This document shows, piece by piece, positions 27,288 through 35,623 of a DNA stretch of 64,000 nt (position 1 is its first letter; the number at the start of each line of letters is the position of its first letter). The stretch comes from Anaerolineae bacterium. Its GTDB lineage: Bacteria; Chloroflexota; Anaerolineae; Aggregatilineales; Phototrophicaceae. The DNA is taken from contig JAGWBD010000014.1 of the NCBI GenBank assembly GCA_021296065.1, positions 25,643-89,642 on the forward strand, read 5' to 3'. A model generated the notes under the pieces. That model did no database searches and was not told the origin of the DNA. It saw only the letters and a list, made by a program, of their open reading frames with translations. Made by a program: the position numbers and the translations under genes.

Positions 27288-28439
27288 TTACCCGGACAGC
27301 AGCGAGCGGTAAACAGACTCACAGCGTTGGGCGATGTGCTCCCAGGTGAAGTACTCGTTGACCAGGACGCGCCCCTGGCGCCCCATCTCTGCCCGCAGCG
27401 AGGGGTCTGCCAGCAGACGCTCAAGCGCCTGTGCAAGGGGGGCAGGCTGTGGCAGCACTTCCAGCGCCGCGCCGCGGGTCACCGCCTGTGGCAGGTTGCA
27501 GCCCGGCGCCAGAATCAGCGGCAGGCCGGCGCCCATGGCTTCCAGCGCCGCCATGGGCAGGCCTTCACCGCGGGCGGGAAGCGCCAGCAGCGCCGCCGCG
27601 GCCAGGGCGTCCAGACGTTCCTGCCCGGTCAGCAGGCCGGTGAACAGCAGTCGTCCATCCTGCAGGGGCTCGAGACGGGCGCGCATGCCCTCGTCAGGCC
27701 CGGCGATGACCAGCCTGGCGTCCGGCCGCTGTGTCATGCGGAAGGCCTCGACCAGCGCCTGCAAACCCTTGCGTTGGTGCAGACGCCCCATGAACAGACA
27801 CAGTGGGCCGGCGCCCGTTTGCCAGGTCTCACGAAAGGAGGCGCCGTCGCCCAGGTCGGCGAATTCTTCCGGGTCGATGCCGTTGGGAATGACGCTGGTC
27901 GGCGTGTCGCCGCTCCAGAGTGCGCGCAGATCGGCAACTTCGGCCTCCGTCAGGGCGATGACGTGGCTGAAGCGCTGCGCCAGGCCCGGCCCTGCGGCGC
28001 GGTCCCAGAGCGCCTTGAAACGGCCGCGCCCGGTGTCATGGCTGAGCGTGCCGTGGGGTGAGAGCAGCAGCGGCAGGCCGGCCGCCTGCGCCCGCGGCGT
28101 CACCAGCAGATTCTCCAGGGTGCGCAGTTCGTGGCAGTGGACGACGTCCATCGCCGGCAAAAGGTCGCGCGCCAGCGTTCCCATAGGCAGCGTCGTGGAG
28201 AGATTGAAACGGTCGCGCAGCCAGGGCAGCGCGTTGGCGACGCGCAACACGCGAACGCCGTCGCACAGGTCGTCGGCGGGGCCGGGGTGGCGCCGGCCGG
28301 CGGCGAGGGCATCGCTTGTCAGCACGGTGACGCCGTGGCCGCGGCGCTGCAGCGCGCGCGCCAGGCCCTCCACCGCGCGCGGTACGCCGCCGTAGGCCCA
28401 GGCCGGGGCATAATAGGGGGTAAGGTGCAGAATGTTCAT
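27288..28439 (-). CDS. Glycosyltransferase family 4 (GT-B)
   Basis: 384 residues from ATG 28439, where MNILHLTPYYAPAWAYGGVPRAVEGLARAL is the donor-fold N-terminus; the earlier start would add a non-conserved leader. The C-terminal Rossmann half shows GRLHQRKGLQALVEAF and PARGEGLPMAALEAMGAGLP, the EX7E-type nucleotide-sugar site of GT4 enzymes. It probably transfers a sugar during cell-surface glycan or exopolysaccharide assembly. It is divergently transcribed from the LysM-protein gene. Confidence 0.9.
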   Translation of the reverse strand: MNILHLTPYYAPAWAYGGVPRAVEGLARALQRRGHGVTVLTSDALAAGRRHPGPADDLCDGVRVLRVANALPWLRDRFNLSTTLPMGTLARDLLPAMDVVHCHELRTLENLLVTPRAQAAGLPLLLSPHGTLSHDTGRGRFKALWDRAAGPGLAQRFSHVIALTEAEVADLRALWSGDTPTSVIPNGIDPEEFADLGDGASFRETWQTGAGPLCLFMGRLHQRKGLQALVEAFRMTQRPDARLVIAGPDEGMRARLEPLQDGRLLFTGLLTGQERLDALAAAALLALPARGEGLPMAALEAMGAGLPLILAPGCNLPQAVTRGAALEVLPQPAPLAQALERLLADPSLRAEMGRQGRVLVNEYFTWEHIAQRCESVYRSLLSG

Positions 28440-28486
28440 CGTCTGAAACGCCAGTTGTGATGAGTGGCGGGCAGGGCGACACTGCA

Positions 28487-28515
28487 TTGCCGCGCCGCCC
28501 TGCCTGTATTATACT
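28487..28515 (+). promoter_or_regulatory. Sigma-70-type promoter of the LysM-protein gene
   Basis: TTGCCG (28487-28492) and TATACT (28510-28515) are separated by exactly 17 bp. Transcription would begin near 28522, which is downstream of the first in-frame ATG (28457) and supports the ATG at 28578, preceded by GGAG. Confidence 0.65.
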
Positions 28516-28577
28516 CACTCCAGGGTCGGGCGGAGCGCAGGCGCCGCCCCCCGCCCCCCCGGAATGGAGCGCAAGCG

Positions 28578-30118
28578 ATGCAGCGATTGTCAACCCTGTT
28601 GCTCCTGTGTTGCCGCAGGGAGAATTGTTGCGGAACCCCGGCATGCAGGGCGAATATATCAGCATCCGCGGGGGCGAGAAACGCATTGTTGTGCCGGCCG
28701 GCTGGAATGTCTGGCTGCATCCTCACAGCGGCAATTTCGAGGACTATACCAACCGCGCCGACAAGGTGGATATTCAGCCGCATCCCGGCCCTGGTCCCAA
28801 TCCGCAGGAGGGCAGCCGCGCCCTGGCGATCGATTGCGGCTACGTCACCTGCACCGTCGCCGTCTATCAGCAAATCGCTGTGGCGGCGAACAGCAACGTG
28901 ACTGCCAGCGCCTGGTCGCATGTCCGGGCCTGCAACCATGGCGGCAGCGGCAACTGCGGTTCGGCCATCGAATCCGGCTCGCAGACCCGTATCGGCATTG
29001 ACCCCAATGGCGGCAACAACCCCAACGACGCCGACGTCGTCTGGTCGAACTGGTCGCAGCCGCATGACCAGTGGCTGGAGGTCACCGTCAACGCGACCAC
29101 CACCGGCCCGACCGCGACGCTTTTCCTGTATTCAACCCAGGCCAACGTCGCCGAACTCAACAAGACCTATTGGGACAACGTTTCGCTGGTCGGTGGCGGC
29201 CCGGGTGGCGCGGTAGCCGGCGCCGAGGTGGCCGCGCCGGCACCCACGGTGCCGCCCCAGGTGCCCTTTGTGGCGCCGCAGCGTGCGGAAGATGATGGCT
29301 CCATCGTGCACGTCGTGCGGCCCGGCAACACCATCGACAGCATCGCCGTCGCCTACGATCTGACGCGTCCCGAGTTGCTGGCGCTCAACCCCGATATCAC
29401 CAACCCGCGCATTATCAGTGTTGGCCAGCGTATCACCGTGCGCCGTGCGGGCGGCAGCAGCGCGCCGGACGAGAGCGCCGCCGCGGTGGACGAGGCGCCG
29501 GCAGAGACGGCCCCCGAGCCCGCACCGGAACGCGTCGACGACGGCGCGGCGCAGGGCTCACGCCGGGCCGTTACAGCCAACGCCGCCGCGGACCTCGCGC
29601 CCGCGCCGGTCTCCGTTGCGGCGCTGCCCGCCATGGACCCGCTGGCCATGCGCGCCAGCGTCTGCGTGACCCTGTTCGACGACGTCAACCGCAACCGCCT
29701 GCGCGAGCCGGACGAGAGGGCGCTGGCCAGCGGTCTGCTGCAACTGATCGGCGCCGGTGACCCGGCCCGCATGGCCACAGGCGAAGAGGCAAGTTGTTTT
29801 GAGGACCTGGAGGGCGGCGCCTGGCTGCTGGAAATCATCGCGCCCGAGGGCTACGGGCTCACGGCGCCGGGGCAATTGCAGTTGAGCCTGCCCTCCGGCG
29901 CGCGTCTGGATGTCGCGGTCGGCGCGGCTGCGGGCCTGCAGCCGCCTGTGGCGCCGGCGCCGGACGAGGTGCACGTCTTCAGCGACGATATCGTGCGGGA
30001 CAGTACGGGCACAGCGCTGGATGTGCTGCTTGCCAACCTGGGTTACATCGCCTTCGGCCTGGCAGGGCTGGTCCTGATCGCCGGAGGCGCCCTGACGCTG
30101 TCGCTGCGGCGTCGTTGA
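28578..30118 (+). CDS. Cell-surface LysM protein, probable frameshift in the signal peptide
   Basis: The mature part begins QGELLRNPGMQG and forms a carbohydrate-binding-module-like jelly roll. A LysM domain follows (VHVVRPGNTIDSIAVAYDLTRPELLALNP), then a proline/alanine-rich linker, an SdrD-like beta domain (DDVNRNRLREPDERALASG) and a C-terminal membrane helix with a basic tail. The promoter, GGAG site and ATG 28578 lead into a good signal start (MQRLSTLLLL), but that frame differs by one base from the mature frame, so a single indel near 28590-28625 is likely. The long open frame starting at 28457 lacks a signal peptide and lies upstream of the predicted transcript. It is followed closely by another anchored protein. 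Confidence 0.75.
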
Positions 30119-30119
30119 C

Positions 30120-30695
30120 GTGCGTCTTCGTCCCCTTTCCCAGTGCTTTCCCCTGTTTGCGGGGTTGCTGTTGCTGACAGCCCTGTCGTCGCTGCAGGCG
30201 CAAAATGGTGGCGGGCAGTTTTGCCTGCGTTCCTTTGAGGACCGCAACGGCAACGGGAACCTCGACCCGGGCGAGCCGCCGCTGACGGCGGGAGTCAGCG
30301 CCGAATTGCGCGACGCGGATGGTCTGGTGGTCGCCAGCGGCCAGTTGGACAATTCGCCGCTGGCGGCGCAGGGTGTGATCTGTTTCCAGTTCTTGCAATC
30401 AGGCGAATACACCCTGCTGGTGAGCGACACCCTGCGCCAGACCGGCGGGGGAGTCATTTTCACGCGGCGCATTGAGGACGGCGGCGCGCCCCTGCTGGTC
30501 GACTACGGTGCGCGTCAGCAAGCCGTGGCAACCGCCGCCGCGCCGACGCGGGGAGCAAACAATCTGACGCAGTTGCTGCCCCGCGTTGTCTTCTCACTGT
30601 TCGGCGCGCTGCTGGTCATGGTCGCCATGCTGGCTGTGGGCGCCCTCATCTGGTTTTTCGCCCTGCGACGTCCCGCGCCTTTACGCAACCGCTAG
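30120..30695 (+). CDS. Membrane-anchored SdrD-like surface protein
   Basis: 191 residues beginning at GTG 30120, one base after the previous stop. A signal peptide (LFAGLLLLTALSSLQAQ) is followed by one SdrD B-like beta domain with a calcium-site-like DRNGNGNLDPGE loop. A C-terminal helix (VFSLFGALLVMVAMLAVGALIWFFAL) and a basic tail hold it in the membrane. It shares domain type and topology with the C-terminal part of the upstream LysM protein and is presumably expressed with it. Confidence 0.75.
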   Translation: MRLRPLSQCFPLFAGLLLLTALSSLQAQNGGGQFCLRSFEDRNGNGNLDPGEPPLTAGVSAELRDADGLVVASGQLDNSPLAAQGVICFQFLQSGEYTLLVSDTLRQTGGGVIFTRRIEDGGAPLLVDYGARQQAVATAAAPTRGANNLTQLLPRVVFSLFGALLVMVAMLAVGALIWFFALRRPAPLRNR

Positions 30696-30708
30696 CGGAG
30701 CCGCCCTC

Positions 30709-32097
30709 ATGAGCGCCTTCGCGAGCGAGGCGGAGGCTGTCACCTGGGTCTTCCGCTCCCTGCGCAAACTGCGCGGTCAGCCGCGCCTGCCGGACGACAG
30801 GGGACGTGACCCGGCGCCCACGCGGGAACTGCTGCGCACCCTGGGCCTGCCTGCCGTCGCCCGCGAGTACCTTGTCGTCACCGGCAGCAAGGGCAAGGGC
30901 TCGACGACGGCCATGACGGCGCGTCTGTTGCAGGCGCCCGGTCGCCGCGTCGGCATGCTGACCAGCCCGCACCTCGTCTCCTGGCGCGAGCGGGTTCGGG
31001 TGGACGGCCAGGCCATCCCGTCGGAAGATTTCCTGCGTATCCTCGCCTGGCTGAAACCGGCGACGGAGCGCATTGGGGCGCGCCTGGGGCCACGTCAGTA
31101 CTTCAGCCCCACCGGGCTGTTTCTGGCGCTGGCCCTGCGCTGGTTCGACGAGCAGGGCGTGGCGGCGGCGGTGCTGGAGGTGGGGCGCGGCGGGCGTTTT
31201 GATGACGTGGCGCTGGCGCCCAACGCCCTGTCGCTGGTGACGCCCGTGGTGCGCGAGCATGATTTCTGGCTGGGGCCGGGGCTGGCGCGCATCGCCTGGC
31301 ACAAGGCCGGCATCATCAAAGCGGGCAGTCAGGTGATCAGCCTGCCGCAGTCCGCCCCGGTCCTGACCGAACTGGAGCGGGAAGCGCGGCGGCAGGACGC
31401 GAGCATGGATGTCCTGACGCCCGCCCAACTGGCGCAGCCGCTTTCCCGCAGGGCGCAGGGGCAGCGCCTGCGCCTGGCGCCTTTCGGCGATTTCGACCTG
31501 CCCCTGCGCGGGCGTCACCAGGCCGCCAACGCGACCCTGGCGCTGCGCGCCGCGCGACAGGTCAGCGCGCGCCTGGGCGTCAAAGAGAACCCCGCCGCCA
31601 TGGCCGCGCGCCTGGCGACCCTGCGCTGGCCCGGGCGCCTGGAAAAGCTGCAGGACTCGCCCGCGCTTTACGTAGATGGCGCAGTCTACCGCCAGTCGGC
31701 GCTGTACGCGCTTGAAGCGCCGGGGGAAGCGCTCGCGCGGCCGCTGCAGGTCATACTGGCGGTGCCGGACGACAAGGACTACGCAGGCGTGATCGAGGCG
31801 CTGGCGCCCGCCAGCGACGGCCTCATCTTCTGCGAGACAGGGCGCAACCCCATCCTGCGTTTTCCACCGGCTGATGAATTGCTGGCTTTGGCGCGGGCGC
31901 AGGGCGCGAAGGCCGTCCACGTGCCGCCACTGGAGGAGGCGCTGGCCCGGGCGGAGGAGGGAGCCGGGCGAGACGGGACCATCCTGCTCTGCGGCACCCA
32001 CTCCATCCTGGCGGACGTCATGCTGCTGCGCGGGCGATCCTTCGAAAGGCTGTGGGACCAGGGCTCAGGGGCGCTGGCTCAAGGTCACGGGCATTGA
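30709..32097 (+). CDS. folC: Folylpolyglutamate synthase-like Mur-type ligase
   Basis: 462 residues. The ATP loop TGSKGKGSTT near residue 60, the LTSPHLVSWRERVRVDG block and EVGRGGRFDDV match FolC, the enzyme that adds glutamates to folates; the Mur ligase C-terminal domain follows. The central domain is more diverged than in typical FolC (for example THSILADVM near the end), so the acceptor could differ. ATG 30709 is used because the longer frame would overlap the previous gene. Its 3' end overlaps the convergent protease gene by 33 bases. Confidence 0.8.
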   Translation: MSAFASEAEAVTWVFRSLRKLRGQPRLPDDRGRDPAPTRELLRTLGLPAVAREYLVVTGSKGKGSTTAMTARLLQAPGRRVGMLTSPHLVSWRERVRVDGQAIPSEDFLRILAWLKPATERIGARLGPRQYFSPTGLFLALALRWFDEQGVAAAVLEVGRGGRFDDVALAPNALSLVTPVVREHDFWLGPGLARIAWHKAGIIKAGSQVISLPQSAPVLTELEREARRQDASMDVLTPAQLAQPLSRRAQGQRLRLAPFGDFDLPLRGRHQAANATLALRAARQVSARLGVKENPAAMAARLATLRWPGRLEKLQDSPALYVDGAVYRQSALYALEAPGEALARPLQVILAVPDDKDYAGVIEALAPASDGLIFCETGRNPILRFPPADELLALARAQGAKAVHVPPLEEALARAEEGAGRDGTILLCGTHSILADVMLLRGRSFERLWDQGSGALAQGHGH

Positions 32098-33306
32098 CAC
32101 GGGCGCGCCATCGCGCCAGATGGAGAGCGTGACCTCGTCGCCAGGTCGCGTGTTAATGGCCATCCACGAGACCAGCGTGCTCATGTCATGGACCGGGACG
32201 CCGTTGATGGCGGTGATGATGTCGGCCGAGGTTGGCACCCGTTCGCCGCGCACCGTTACCGTGCGGCCCATGTTTCGCAGCCCGGCGCGCTCGGCCGGAC
32301 CGCCGGGTGACACGGTGGCGACCATCACACCGCGCAGGTTGTTGGGCAGATTGAGGGTCTCCATCTGGTTGAGCGTGATGGGGCGTCCTTCGTCGCTGAG
32401 GGCCGTGATGCCCAAAAAGCTGTAGCGGACTTCGCCGTCACGGATCAGGGCTTCCGTGACGCGGCGCACGAGGTTGGCGGGGATGGCGAAACCGACGCCG
32501 GAATTGGCGGGGTTGAAGCGCGACTCGGTCACGATCTGCGCGTTCACGCCGATGACCTCGCCCTGCAGGTTAAAGAGCGGGCCGCCGCTGTTGCCCTGGT
32601 TGATGGCCGCGTCGGTCTGGATAACCGAACCGATGGAGAAGTTGCTCAGGCCCTGGATGGTGCGGTCCAGCGCGCTGATGATGCCCTGGGTCAGGGTCCA
32701 GCGCTGACCGAAGGGGCTGCCGATGGCCAGCGCCGTCTGGCCGATGACGAGGCGATCGGAATCGGCCAGGGTCAGGGGGCGCAGCTGTTGCGGCGGCAGC
32801 GAAACCTGCAGCACGGCCAGGTCGGAACCGGGGTCTTCGCCGGCGATTTGGGCGCGCAGGATGGTGCCATCCAGGAAATTGACCTCGATGCCATCGCGCA
32901 TCGCGTTCTGGATGACGTGGTAATTGGTGACGATGTGGCCCTGGTCGCTGATGACAAAGCCGGAGCCGGAAGCGGTGCCGACACGACCGCGCTGCAGCAC
33001 GGCCACGTTGATGGAGACGACCGAGGGACTGACCTCGTTGTAGAGACGTGCGATCTGGCTCTCGTCGGCGCTGATCTCCAGCGCGTCGAAGTCGGGTGTG
33101 GGCAGCGGCGCAAGCTCCTGCAGAACGGGCGCCGCCTGACCCGGCAGCAACACGCTGCCCAGCGAAAAACCGAAGCCGACCAGCAGCAGGGGCAGCAGCG
33201 CCAGCAGCAGACGCCGCAGGGGTGAAGGGTTCACGGGATGCAAGGTCTCTGTGTCATGTTCGTTGCCGTCAGTATAACCCCCGGCAGTGTCGCTCCCGAT
33301 TAGCAT
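32065..33306 (-). CDS. HtrA/Deg-type serine protease with PDZ domain
   Basis: 413 residues. A membrane anchor (LLLALLPLLLVGFGFSLGSVLL) precedes a trypsin-like domain whose triad is seen in TNYHVI (His), SDLAVL (Asp) and GNSGGPLF (Ser). A single C-terminal PDZ domain follows (RGVMVATVSPGGPAERAGL). It should degrade or refold damaged extracytoplasmic proteins. The start is uncertain: ATG 33306 gives a poorly conserved leader, and a TATACT box inside that leader suggests that translation may begin at TTG 33243 or GTG 33234 instead. The C-terminal codons overlap the convergent ligase gene. Confidence 0.92.
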   Translation of the reverse strand: MLIGSDTAGGYTDGNEHDTETLHPVNPSPLRRLLLALLPLLLVGFGFSLGSVLLPGQAAPVLQELAPLPTPDFDALEISADESQIARLYNEVSPSVVSINVAVLQRGRVGTASGSGFVISDQGHIVTNYHVIQNAMRDGIEVNFLDGTILRAQIAGEDPGSDLAVLQVSLPPQQLRPLTLADSDRLVIGQTALAIGSPFGQRWTLTQGIISALDRTIQGLSNFSIGSVIQTDAAINQGNSGGPLFNLQGEVIGVNAQIVTESRFNPANSGVGFAIPANLVRRVTEALIRDGEVRYSFLGITALSDEGRPITLNQMETLNLPNNLRGVMVATVSPGGPAERAGLRNMGRTVTVRGERVPTSADIITAINGVPVHDMSTLVSWMAINTRPGDEVTLSIWRDGAPVSMPVTLSQRP

Positions 33307-33400
33307 TTGCTAACTCTGACGGGAGTTGCCCCGATCAGGCGCTGCCGGGCGCGGGGTATACTGCGCGCGTGTTGACATCCAACTGTGAGGGAGACTGACG

Positions 33401-33691
33401 ATGGCCGCCTATTTGCTCGCCCAGGTCGAGGTACACGACATGGAGCAGTATCGCAAGTACACGGCGCGGACGCCGGCCCTCATCGAGAAATACGGCGGTC
33501 GTTTTCTGGTGCGCGGCGGCGAGGTGGTCACGCTGGAGGGCGAGAGCCCGGTCAGCCGCCTCGTGCTGATCGAATTCCCTTCATTGCAGAGGGTGCAGGA
33601 CTTCTACAACTCGGACGAGTATCAGGAAGTGTTGCAGTTGCGTCTGCCGGCCTCCACGGCCAGCTTCCTCGCGCTGGACGGGGTGGATTGA
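33401..33691 (+). CDS. DUF1330 family protein
   Basis: A 96-residue dimeric alpha/beta-barrel protein. The pattern Y(L)LAQVEVHDMEQYRKYTARTPALIEKYGGRFLVRGG and the later LVLIEFPSLQRVQDFYNSDEYQ are diagnostic of this family of unknown biochemical function. A GGGAG site precedes the ATG. It ends 4 bp from the convergent cytochrome gene. Confidence 0.9.
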   Translation: MAAYLLAQVEVHDMEQYRKYTARTPALIEKYGGRFLVRGGEVVTLEGESPVSRLVLIEFPSLQRVQDFYNSDEYQEVLQLRLPASTASFLALDGVD

Positions 33692-33695
33692 AGGG

Positions 33696-34307
33696 TCATG
33701 GGCAGGGGCTGCGGCGGCCGAGCTCGCAGAAGAAGTACTGCGTCGTGTCGCTCATGGCGAAGCGCGCCAGTTCCCGCGCGCTGTAGAGAAAGTCGTTGCG
33801 CGAACTGGCCTGGTGGCAGTTGAAGCAGGCCGTCAGGTTCTCGTCGATGGTCGCGCCGTCCTGGCGGTCGAAGGAGCCGAAGTTCCAGTTGCCGGCGCGG
33901 GCGGCGCTGGAGAAGTCCGCCTCATCCCAGTCCATGCGCTTGTGGGCGACGTGCAGCGTGTCCTGCATCTCGCCCTTGCGCAGGTGGCCGGCCGAATCCA
34001 GCAGCGGCTCGCCCTGCGCGTCGAGGGCGGCCTGCCACAGTTCGATGACCAGCACGCTGTCGTGCGGCAGACGGCCCGTGTTGCGCAGGCCCTGCAGCGC
34101 GCGCGGGCTGATGTAGAGATCGCGGATGGTGCCGTCGCCGCGGTCCACCGTGGCGTAGTGCGCGAAGCTGGTGGCGTAGTCCGCCGGATAGCCCACGCCG
34201 GCATCGCTGTAGGGTTGCTCGCTGGCGCTGCAGGCGGCCAGCAGCAGCAGGGCGACGACGGCCCAGCTTTTCCATTTACCCAGGTTTCCGGACGTTTTCG
34301 GATTCAC
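33696..34307 (-). CDS. Cytochrome P460-like haem lipoprotein
   Basis: 203 residues. The N-terminus is a lipoprotein signal (ALLLLAAC), so the mature protein would be membrane-tethered outside the cytoplasm. One c-type haem site, CFNCH, lies near the C-terminus in a cytochrome P460 fold (TGRLPHDSVLVIELW..., RNDFLYSARELARF). Related proteins oxidise small molecules such as hydroxylamine or act as electron carriers; the substrate is unknown. It is convergent with the DUF1330 gene. Confidence 0.85.
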   Translation of the reverse strand: MNPKTSGNLGKWKSWAVVALLLLAACSASEQPYSDAGVGYPADYATSFAHYATVDRGDGTIRDLYISPRALQGLRNTGRLPHDSVLVIELWQAALDAQGEPLLDSAGHLRKGEMQDTLHVAHKRMDWDEADFSSAARAGNWNFGSFDRQDGATIDENLTACFNCHQASSRNDFLYSARELARFAMSDTTQYFFCELGRRSPCP

Positions 34308-34310
34308 CAG

Positions 34311-34370
34311 GCCCTCACCCCCAGCCCCTTTTCCCGCTCAGTCGCGGGAGCCCTTCCCTCAGGGAGAGGG
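34311..34370. repeat. GCCCTCACCC-family intergenic palindrome (half element)
   Basis: Nearly the same 60 bases as at 17294-17353, including CCCGCTCAGTCGCGGGAG and CCCTTCCCTCAGGGAGAGGG. It separates the cytochrome gene from the arsR promoter region. Confidence 0.7.
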
Positions 34371-34480
34371 AATCCGTCAGGTTTAGCTACTGTTTGCTGC
34401 TCTCTTGTACCATGCGCATCTTGCGAATCTGTGACGCGCGGCCGATTCATTGTACAACGCGCCGCCGCCGCCGCGGACGC

Positions 34481-34514
34481 TTGACATATTGATGCCCATC
34501 AATATAATGAGGTC
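34481..34514 (+). promoter_or_regulatory. arsR-arsM promoter with overlapping palindromic operator
   Basis: TTGACA (34481-34486) and TATAAT (34503-34508) match the sigma-70 consensus exactly with a 16-bp spacer. A perfect 9-bp inverted repeat, ATATTGATG (34486-34494) and CATCAATAT (34497-34505), fills the spacer and runs into the -10 box, the usual position of an ArsR-family operator. Transcription would begin at or next to the A of the arsR ATG (34515), so the message is probably leaderless. ArsR binding would block polymerase directly. Confidence 0.85.
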
Positions 34515-34841
34515 ATGAATGATGAGTCGCTGCAATTTGCGAAGGCCCTCGCCGACGGCACGCGCCAGGAGATTCTGCGCCAGCTTTGCTGCCGCTGGCT
34601 GACGGTCAACGCGCTGGTGCTGGCGCTGGAGGGCCAGGTGCGGCAGCCGACTGTCAGCCATCACTTGGGTCTGCTGGAGGGTGCCGGCCTGGTGCGGGTC
34701 CGGCAGCGCGGACGGCATCGGCACTACACGCTCAACCAGGCGCGGCTGACCACCTGTTGCGGCGAACTGCTGCGCGTCTACGCGCCGGATTACGATTTGG
34801 CGCCGGTCCGGGCCAACGATGAGGAAAGGGAACTGACATGA
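34515..34841 (+). CDS. arsR: ArsR-family metalloid-responsive repressor
   Basis: A 108-residue winged-helix repressor. The recognition region [30 protein letters not shown] is typical. Cysteine pairs at LCCRW and TTCCGEL are candidate arsenite ligands, placed differently from the classical CVC site. Its gene overlaps arsM by ATGA, and a consensus promoter carrying a palindrome lies immediately upstream, so autoregulation released by arsenite is the likely control. Confidence 0.9.
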   Translation: MNDESLQFAKALADGTRQEILRQLCCRWLTVNALVLALEGQVRQPTVSHHLGLLEGAGLVRVRQRGRHRHYTLNQARLTTCCGELLRVYAPDYDLAPVRANDEERELT

Positions 34842-35563
34842 ACGAGAACATCCATGGGCTCGTGCGCGAACGCTACGGCGCGCTGGCGCAGTCGGGCGAC
34901 AGTTGCTGTTCGCCGGGGCTCTATGACGAGTTCACGCTGACGGATCTGCCGGTCGAGGTGAGGGAGTTGTCGCTGGGCTGCGGCAATCCACTGGAGAATG
35001 CCGACCTGCAGCCGGGCGAGACCGTGCTGGACCTGGGCAGCGGCGCCGGTATCGACTGTTTTCTGGCGGCGCGCGCCGTGGGGCCGACGGGGCGCGTCAT
35101 CGGCGTCGACATGACGCCCGCCATGCTGGAGCGCGCGGAAACGGCGCGCGAGCGCATGGGCCTGACTCATGTCGAGTTTCGCGAGGGATTTATCGAGGCC
35201 TTGCCGCTGGAGTCCGAATCGGTCGACGTCATCCTTTCCAACTGCGTCATCAACCTGACGCCGGACAAGGCCCCCGTGTTTCGCGAGGCCTTTCGTGTGC
35301 TGAAGCCCGGCGGCCGCCTGGCGCTGAGCGATATTGTCCGTGTTGGCGAGTTCTCGCCGGCACTGATGGCGGACCGCGGGAAGTGGTCGGAGTGCGTGAC
35401 CGGCGCCATTCCGCTGGCGGACTACACCAGCCTGATGCGTGAAGCCGGCTTCGTGGAGATTGAGGTGCCCGACATGCGCAATGCCGACGGGATCATCCCG
35501 ATTCAGCCGGGCATGCCGCCGCTCTTCACCGCGCGCATCACGGCGCGCAAACCGCAGGCGTAG
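34838..35563 (+). CDS. arsM: Arsenite S-adenosylmethionine methyltransferase
   Basis: 241 residues. The SAM-binding block is [20 protein letters not shown] with VIGVDMT. Cysteines C48 (LGCGNP), C136 (SNCVINL) and C186 (WSECVTGA) correspond to the three arsenite-binding cysteines of ArsM, with an additional SCC pair near the N-terminus. The enzyme methylates arsenite to volatile or less retained species in the cytoplasm. It is translationally coupled to arsR, with GAGGAAAGGG upstream. Confidence 0.93.
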   Translation: MNENIHGLVRERYGALAQSGDSCCSPGLYDEFTLTDLPVEVRELSLGCGNPLENADLQPGETVLDLGSGAGIDCFLAARAVGPTGRVIGVDMTPAMLERAETARERMGLTHVEFREGFIEALPLESESVDVILSNCVINLTPDKAPVFREAFRVLKPGGRLALSDIVRVGEFSPALMADRGKWSECVTGAIPLADYTSLMREAGFVEIEVPDMRNADGIIPIQPGMPPLFTARITARKPQA

Positions 35564-35584
35564 CTACGTGGCAAATGCGTTTCT

Positions 35585-35619
35585 GACCGCGCCCGGCAGA
35601 GGCCCTGCCGGGCGCGGTC
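35585..35619. terminator. 15-bp hairpin between arsM and the cache-protein array
   Basis: A perfect stem of 15 bp, GACCGCGCCCGGCAG / CTGCCGGGCGCGGTC, with a 5-base loop lies between the convergent arsM and cache-protein genes. No T-run follows on either strand, but stability and position argue for a shared transcript end. Confidence 0.65.
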
Positions 35620-35623
35620 GTGA

